From NCBI RefSeq assembly GCF_003989515.1, contig NZ_RBLU01000027.1:1-35566 (forward strand): a stretch of 35,566 nucleotides of DNA, in the 5' to 3' direction. A model generated the notes under the pieces. It worked only from the letters and a program-made list of their open reading frames with translations. It was not told where the DNA came from and ran no database searches. Positions within the stretch are counted from its first letter, which is position 1; every line of letters begins with the position of its first letter. Source of the stretch: Curtobacterium sp. HSID17257. Lineage in GTDB: Bacteria > Actinomycetota > Actinomycetes > Actinomycetales > Microbacteriaceae. Below are positions 31,813 through 35,566 of this stretch, piece by piece. A program made the position numbers and the translations under genes.

Positions 31813-32598
31813 TCAGGCCACGCGCAGCGTCGCCACGACCGGGAAGTGGTCGCTCGCGGCCCACGTCTCGGGTCCGTCGTGGTCCATCACCACACGCTCG
31901 GCCGTGACGTCGCCGCGGGTCAGCACCCAGTCGATCCGCTCGCCCGAGTCCACCGGCGCCTGCCAGCCGTTGAAGGACGCCGTGCGGTCGGCGGGGTCAC
32001 CGGCATCGGTCCAGGCGTCCCGGTACCCGGCGTCGGTGAACACGCGGGAGGCCGGACCCGCGCCCCACGGCTCGTTGCAGTCGCCCGCGAAGACGACCGG
32101 GCCGTCGACCGGAGCGAGCCGCTCGACGACGAGGGCGGCGCTGCGCCGACGCACCTCGTCCCCGTGCTCGTTCTCCTCGTGGTCGAAGTGTGCGGTGAGG
32201 AGCGTGAACGCGGGCCCGTCGGTGTCGAGGAACCGCGTGTGGTTGGCGACCCGCGGGTACAGGCTCCCCCAGGTGTTCGACACCGGCTCGTCCGGGGTGT
32301 CGGAGAACCAGAAGGTCCCGACGTCGACGGGGCGCAGCCGGTCGCGGCGGAAGAAGATCGCGGCGTGCTCCCCCGCCGTACCGCCCTCGCGACCCTGCCC
32401 GACGGCGTCGTGGTCCGGCAGCCCGTGCCGCAGGGCGTCCATCTGGTGGTCGAACGCCTCCTGCACGCAGAGCACGTCGGGGTCGTGCCGGCGGATGACG
32501 TCCAGCACCAACGGCAGCCGTGCGGGCCAGTCGTGCCGCGGGTCCGGGTTCTTCACGTTGTAGGTCATCAGGGTGATCGGACGTGCGGCGTGGGTCAC
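31813..32598 (-). CDS. Endonuclease/exonuclease/phosphatase-family protein
   Basis: A 261-residue four-layer sandwich metal-dependent phosphoesterase. Family motifs are in order: TYNVKN (Asn metal/phosphate site), VLCVQEAFDHQ (catalytic Glu), TAHFDHEENEHGDEVRR, GDCNEPWG (D-x-N), and ASDHFPVVAT (catalytic Asp-His). No signal peptide is present, so it acts in the cytoplasm. DNA, phosphoinositide-like and sphingomyelinase-type substrates occur in the family; none can be chosen here. The GTG at 32598 has TAGGTT-N6 upstream and no Shine-Dalgarno. Confidence 0.88.
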   Translation of the reverse strand: MTHAARPITLMTYNVKNPDPRHDWPARLPLVLDVIRRHDPDVLCVQEAFDHQMDALRHGLPDHDAVGQGREGGTAGEHAAIFFRRDRLRPVDVGTFWFSDTPDEPVSNTWGSLYPRVANHTRFLDTDGPAFTLLTAHFDHEENEHGDEVRRRSAALVVERLAPVDGPVVFAGDCNEPWGAGPASRVFTDAGYRDAWTDAGDPADRTASFNGWQAPVDSGERIDWVLTRGDVTAERVVMDHDGPETWAASDHFPVVATLRVA

Positions 32599-32604
32599 CG
32601 GTCG

Positions 32605-32610
32605 AACCTA
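32605..32610 (-). promoter_or_regulatory. Leaderless-type -10 of the EEP-family gene
   Basis: TAGGTT on the minus strand, six bases before the GTG at 32598, with no Shine-Dalgarno. Confidence 0.58.
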
Positions 32611-32653
32611 CCGGCACGCTCCCGCCGGGGACCCCAGGGTGGTGTCGGCTGCG

Positions 32654-34153
32654 TCAGTTGATGCAGACGCCTTCCTCGCCGTAGTTCTTCACGTCGGTCG
32701 AGCTCGGCGCGGGCTCCGGCTCCGCCGGCTGCGACGCCTCGGCCTCGGGTGCCTCCTCCGCCGGGGCGGACGTCCCGTCGGCAGGGGCGGCCGGGGCGCT
32801 GACGGTGATGCCGTCGGTCCCGAGGACGAGCGTGACGCCCGACACCGTGGTGGACCGGACGACGACCGCACCCGGCACCAGCGCGGCGACGGCCTTGGCC
32901 TGCGCCTCCTGTCCGGCGGGGTACTGCACCTGCGTCTTCTGCGTCGTGTCCGAGGAACCCGGGGTCCCGACCTGGAAGCCGCGCGCGGTGAGGTTCGCGG
33001 TCGCGGTCGCGGCGGCGCCGGACGTCCCGCTGCCGTTCAGCACGGTGGCGGTCGTCGCGGCGGGCTCGGCGGCCGTGGCCTTCGTGTACTCCTCCGGCTC
33101 GCCCACGAGTCCCTGCACGAAGGCGGGCAGTCCGACGGTGTCGATCTCGACGATGGACAGCGGGCGGCCACCCACCGTGATGGTCGGGGTGCCGAGCGTC
33201 GGGATCGTCGCCGACTGGATGTTCCCGGGCCGCAGGTTCCGCATCTGCGTCGCGAGCGAGACCAGGTCGGTGTCCGTCTGGATCGAGCCACCGACGGCAC
33301 TGAGGATGTTGTTCATCTTGATCGGGTTCAGCAGCGTGCCCGCCGAGAGGACCTTGCGGGCCTCCTGCGACAGGAAGTACTGCTGCCGCACGTTGCGGTC
33401 GAGGTCGCCGTTCGGCAGCCCGTGCCGCTGCCGGACGAACGACAGCGCCTGCTTGGCGTCGAGTTCCGAGGTCCCCGCCGGCAGGTCGACGCCGGAGTAG
33501 GGATCGTTCACCGCGTTGTTCAGGCAGACCTCGACCGGCCCGAGCTCCTTGACCACCTGGTAGAAGCCGAGCAGCGACACCCGGACGTAGTGGTCGATCG
33601 TCAGGCCGCTGAGGTCCTGGATCGTCTGGATGAGCAGCTTCGCGCCGCCGGTGTCGCCGCCGCCGTTGAGCGTGCCGTAGTAGAACGCACTGTTGAGCTT
33701 GCCCTTGCCGACACCGGGGATCGGCACGTACGAGTCACGCGGGAACGAGATCATCGTCGCCCGGGACCCGTCGGCGCTGATGTGCAGGACGATCATCGTG
33801 TCGGTGTTCGTCGCGCCGCCGTCGTCCTCGGTGCTCAGCTCGGCCATCTGCTCGGGCGTCGCGTTGTCCGGGCGGTGGTCGTCGCCGACGAGCAGGATGT
33901 TCTGCGCCTGGCCGTCCACGTCGTCGCTGTCGTCGTCGCTCGAGCGCGGGCTGATCGCATCGATCTTCGTCACGCCGCTGTTCAGGCTCGTGAAGGCGAA
34001 GGCGGCGTAGCCTCCGGTCAGCACGAGGCCCATGGCCAGCACACCGGCCACCGCCGGCAGGACCACCCCGCCCCCGCGCTTCTGGCGCCCGTGGCGCGGC
34101 GGCACGTGGCCGCGGCGGGCACGGCGCGTCGTCTGCTCGGGTTCGATGCTCAC
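32654..34153 (-). CDS. LCP-family cell-wall glycopolymer ligase (LytR-CpsA-Psr)
   Basis: A 499-residue membrane-anchored enzyme that transfers secondary wall polymers from undecaprenyl phosphate to peptidoglycan. A basic cytoplasmic N-terminus is followed by one helix (about 30-54). The LCP domain (about 90-300) has NTDTMIVLHISADGSRATMI, SFPRDSYVPIPG (catalytic/pyrophosphate-binding Arg and Asp) and ALSFVRQRHGLPNGDLDRNV. A LytR_C domain (about 360-450) has ATVLNGSGTSGAAATATANL. The tail is Ala/Glu/Pro-rich and ends ...EEGVCIN. The GTG at 34153 has TATGGT-N6 upstream; the longer open frame is not coding. It is a single-gene unit. Confidence 0.91.
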   Translation of the reverse strand: MSIEPEQTTRRARRGHVPPRHGRQKRGGGVVLPAVAGVLAMGLVLTGGYAAFAFTSLNSGVTKIDAISPRSSDDDSDDVDGQAQNILLVGDDHRPDNATPEQMAELSTEDDGGATNTDTMIVLHISADGSRATMISFPRDSYVPIPGVGKGKLNSAFYYGTLNGGGDTGGAKLLIQTIQDLSGLTIDHYVRVSLLGFYQVVKELGPVEVCLNNAVNDPYSGVDLPAGTSELDAKQALSFVRQRHGLPNGDLDRNVRQQYFLSQEARKVLSAGTLLNPIKMNNILSAVGGSIQTDTDLVSLATQMRNLRPGNIQSATIPTLGTPTITVGGRPLSIVEIDTVGLPAFVQGLVGEPEEYTKATAAEPAATTATVLNGSGTSGAAATATANLTARGFQVGTPGSSDTTQKTQVQYPAGQEAQAKAVAALVPGAVVVRSTTVSGVTLVLGTDGITVSAPAAPADGTSAPAEEAPEAEASQPAEPEPAPSSTDVKNYGEEGVCIN

Positions 34154-34159
34154 CCGGAA

Positions 34160-34165
34160 ACCATA
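34160..34165 (-). promoter_or_regulatory. Leaderless-type -10 of the LCP gene
   Basis: TATGGT on the minus strand, the best match to TATAAT in this set (four of six), ends six bases before the GTG at 34153, so the transcript should begin at the start codon. This supports the GTG over earlier open-frame starts. Confidence 0.65.
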
Positions 34166-34235
34166 ACGGCACAGCGTGGATCGGACAGGGAGATCCCTGA
34201 GGGTCCGCGGCCGACGCTGTACGCGCCCGACGTGC

Positions 34236-34886
34236 TCAGTCGCGCGTGGGCAGGAGGTGGATCGCCTCCATCGCGAGCTCCGCGGCGACGGGTTCACCCG
34301 CGACGACCGCGGCGCGGAGCTTCACGAGCTCAGGACGCACGACGTCGGTGGGGACGAGCTCGGCGAGCTCCGGGACCCGGAGCCGGAACGCGAGGCCGTC
34401 GGTGGTCGAGCGGCACAGCTGCGCGAGCGAGGCGTTGCCGCAGGCGTCGGCCCACATCGAGTAGACGTCCGCGCCCTCACGCGCGAGGTCGGCCTGCTGG
34501 TCGGCGTCGAGGCGCGCCAGCACGTCGTCGAGCACCCCGAGGACGCGCTCGCGTTCGGCGTCCGAGAACCGCGGGACGGCCAGCCGGACGACCCCGCCGT
34601 AGATGACACCGAGGGTGCGGTATGCGTCGAGCAGCTCGTCCTTCGTCGGGGCGGCGACGCGCGTGTAGCGGTTCGGCGCCATCTCGATCAGTCCGGCCCG
34701 TGCGAGTTCTGCCAGTGCCTCGCGGATCGGCGTCCGCGAGACCCCGAGCCACGCGATCAGGTCGTCGTCGTTCAGTCGTTCACCCGGCTCGAGCGTGCCG
34801 TCCATGATCGCGTCGCGGATCTTGTCCTGCACGGTGTCGCGGAGCAGCTTGCGCTCTGCGGCCGGCTGCGTGGAGGGGACTGGCAT
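34236..34886 (-). CDS. GntR-family transcriptional regulator (FCD type)
   Basis: A 216-residue regulator with winged HTH at about 15-75 (DTVQDKIRDAIMDGTLEPGE, LIAWLGVSRTPIREALAELA) and a C-terminal FCD domain (RVPELAELVPTDVVRPELVK). The FCD His ligands are less evident than in the GntR at 24946. It starts 13 bp after the end of the MMPL gene on the same strand and is likely co-transcribed or autoregulated; a palindrome GTCACATGTGAC (34898-34909) precedes it. CACGCT-N6 precedes the ATG and there is no Shine-Dalgarno. Effector unknown; small carboxylates are usual for the subfamily. Confidence 0.88.
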   Translation of the reverse strand: MPVPSTQPAAERKLLRDTVQDKIRDAIMDGTLEPGERLNDDDLIAWLGVSRTPIREALAELARAGLIEMAPNRYTRVAAPTKDELLDAYRTLGVIYGGVVRLAVPRFSDAERERVLGVLDDVLARLDADQQADLAREGADVYSMWADACGNASLAQLCRSTTDGLAFRLRVPELAELVPTDVVRPELVKLRAAVVAGEPVAAELAMEAIHLLPTRD

Positions 34887-34897
34887 GCCACCAGCGT

Positions 34898-34909
34898 GTC
34901 ACATGTGAC
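34898..34909. promoter_or_regulatory. Palindrome before the second gntR gene
   Basis: GTCACATGTGAC, a perfect 12-bp palindrome 12 bases before the gntR ATG. It overlaps the stop codon of the MMPL gene and touches the presumed -10 CACGCT (34893-34898). It is a candidate autoregulatory site. Confidence 0.42.
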
Positions 34910-35566
34910 GGGCTGCGCGCGAGAGGCGCGACGGCCACCACGCACGGCGGCCCAGGTCGATCACGAGCGCCGGGACGAGCAGGGACCGGACCACGACGGT
35001 GTCGAGCAGCACCCCGAACGCCACCACGAAGGCGATCTGCGCCAGGAACAGGATCGGGATCACCCCGAGCGCCGCGAAGGTCGCCGCCAGCACGATGCCC
35101 GCTGACGTGATGACGCCGCCGGTGGCGGCCAGTCCGCGGAGCACTCCTTCCCGCGGACCGTGTCGCAGCGACTCCTCGCGCACCCGGGTCATGAGGAAGA
35201 TGTTGTAGTCCACCCCGAGCGCCACGAGGAACACGAACGCGTACAGGGGCACGGACGGGTCGGCCCCGGGGAACCGGAACACGTGGTCGAAGACCAGGGC
35301 GCCGACACCGAGGGCGGCCGCGAAGGACACGACGACGCTGCCGACGAGCACGAGCGGGGCCACCACGCTGCGGAGCAGCAGCACGAGGATCAGGAGGATG
35401 ACGGCCAGCACCACGGGGATGATGACCGACCGGTCCCGGATGCCGGTGTCGTTCGTGTCGACGGCGGTCGCCGTGACGCCGCCGACGACGGCGCCCGGGT
35501 CGACCCGCTCGACGGCGACGCGGAGGTCGCGAACGGTCCGCTCGGCGGCGGCGGAGTCGGCGGGGT
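34899..35566 (-). CDS. MMPL/RND-family membrane protein (C-terminal part, start beyond window)
   Basis: The last about 222 residues of an MMPL-type transporter. The visible part has a stretch of the extracytoplasmic domain (RVAVERVDPGAVVGGVTATA) followed by the final helices: PVVLAVILLILVLLLRSVVA, VLVGSVVVSFAAALGVGALV, YAFVFLVALGVDYNIFLMTR, and GGVITSAGIVLAATFAALGV, ending in a basic tail. The VDYNIFL(M/T)R segment is the diagnostic MMPL motif carrying the proton-relay Asp-Tyr pair. Actinobacterial members export lipids or siderophores or act in drug efflux. The start is outside the window. It precedes the gntR gene on the same strand. Confidence 0.9.
   Translation of the reverse strand, partial: PADSAAAERTVRDLRVAVERVDPGAVVGGVTATAVDTNDTGIRDRSVIIPVVLAVILLILVLLLRSVVAPLVLVGSVVVSFAAALGVGALVFDHVFRFPGADPSVPLYAFVFLVALGVDYNIFLMTRVREESLRHGPREGVLRGLAATGGVITSAGIVLAATFAALGVIPILFLAQIAFVVAFGVLLDTVVVRSLLVPALVIDLGRRAWWPSRLSRAARHM

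Overview
The window is very GC-rich (roughly 70 percent or more by eye), densely coded and carries no rRNA, tRNA, phage or transposon genes. Gene content and protein sequence character (DUF3618/holin-like envelope cassette, LCP cell-wall ligase, MMPL protein, DUF6314, DUF2795, SHOCT protein, ThrE exporter) point to an actinobacterium of the Microbacteriaceae, most likely Curtobacterium or a close relative. The genus is an inference from protein familiarity, not from a marker gene. Thirty-nine protein genes are supported; the first (MFS) and last (MMPL) run off the window edges.

Layout. 1-2.2 kb: a TetR repressor and a DHA2 drug-efflux pump (ATGA overlap), with a perfect inverted repeat on the repressor promoter. 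2.2-4.1 kb: GNAT, HAD and metallo-beta-lactamase-fold housekeeping genes. 4.2-6.1 kb: a translationally coupled three-gene envelope/stress cassette. 6.3-9.6 kb: GT2 glycosyltransferase, lipoprotein, and a divergent XRE-cupin regulator / thioredoxin-reductase-like pair. 9.5-14.7 kb: pentapeptide-repeat protein, DUF6314, SHOCT protein, NAD-epimerase, zinc alcohol dehydrogenase and a polysaccharide deacetylase lipoprotein. 14.8-17.6 kb: a second TetR/DHA2 pair and an AlkD-like protein. 17.6-25.7 kb: the metabolic centrepiece, an oligopeptide ABC importer (binding lipoprotein, two permeases, fused double ATPase) with a gamma-glutamyltransferase-family hydrolase placed inside the operon, followed by a GntR/FCD regulator. 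A strong inverted repeat just downstream of the predicted promoter is a good candidate for that regulator's operator. 25.9-35.6 kb: OsmC, ThrE exporter, DUF2795, TetR, SDR, secreted protein, endonuclease/phosphatase-fold protein, LCP ligase, second GntR and an MMPL protein.

What stands out beyond genes. (1) Around twenty gene starts have a -10-like hexamer (xAxxxT, best cases TATGGT, TAGGGT, TACCGT, TAGGCT) ending only 6-7 bases before the start codon; many lack a Shine-Dalgarno, so leaderless transcription appears to be a dominant start mode here. (2) Gene ends carry families of near-identical palindromes: three copies of a GGACGGGAGGC-type hairpin, two copies of a 68-bp stem-loop with a compensatory base-pair swap, and single complex hairpins elsewhere. 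(3) Several regulators have visible palindromic operators placed on their own or their neighbour's promoter. (4) Several short tandem repeats (8, 9, 19, 19 and 36 bp) lie inside or beside genes.

I saw no defence system, CRISPR array, integron or biosynthetic gene cluster. The most interesting candidates are the peptide-import/gamma-glutamyl-hydrolase operon with its predicted operator, the intergenic palindrome families and the leaderless promoter pattern.
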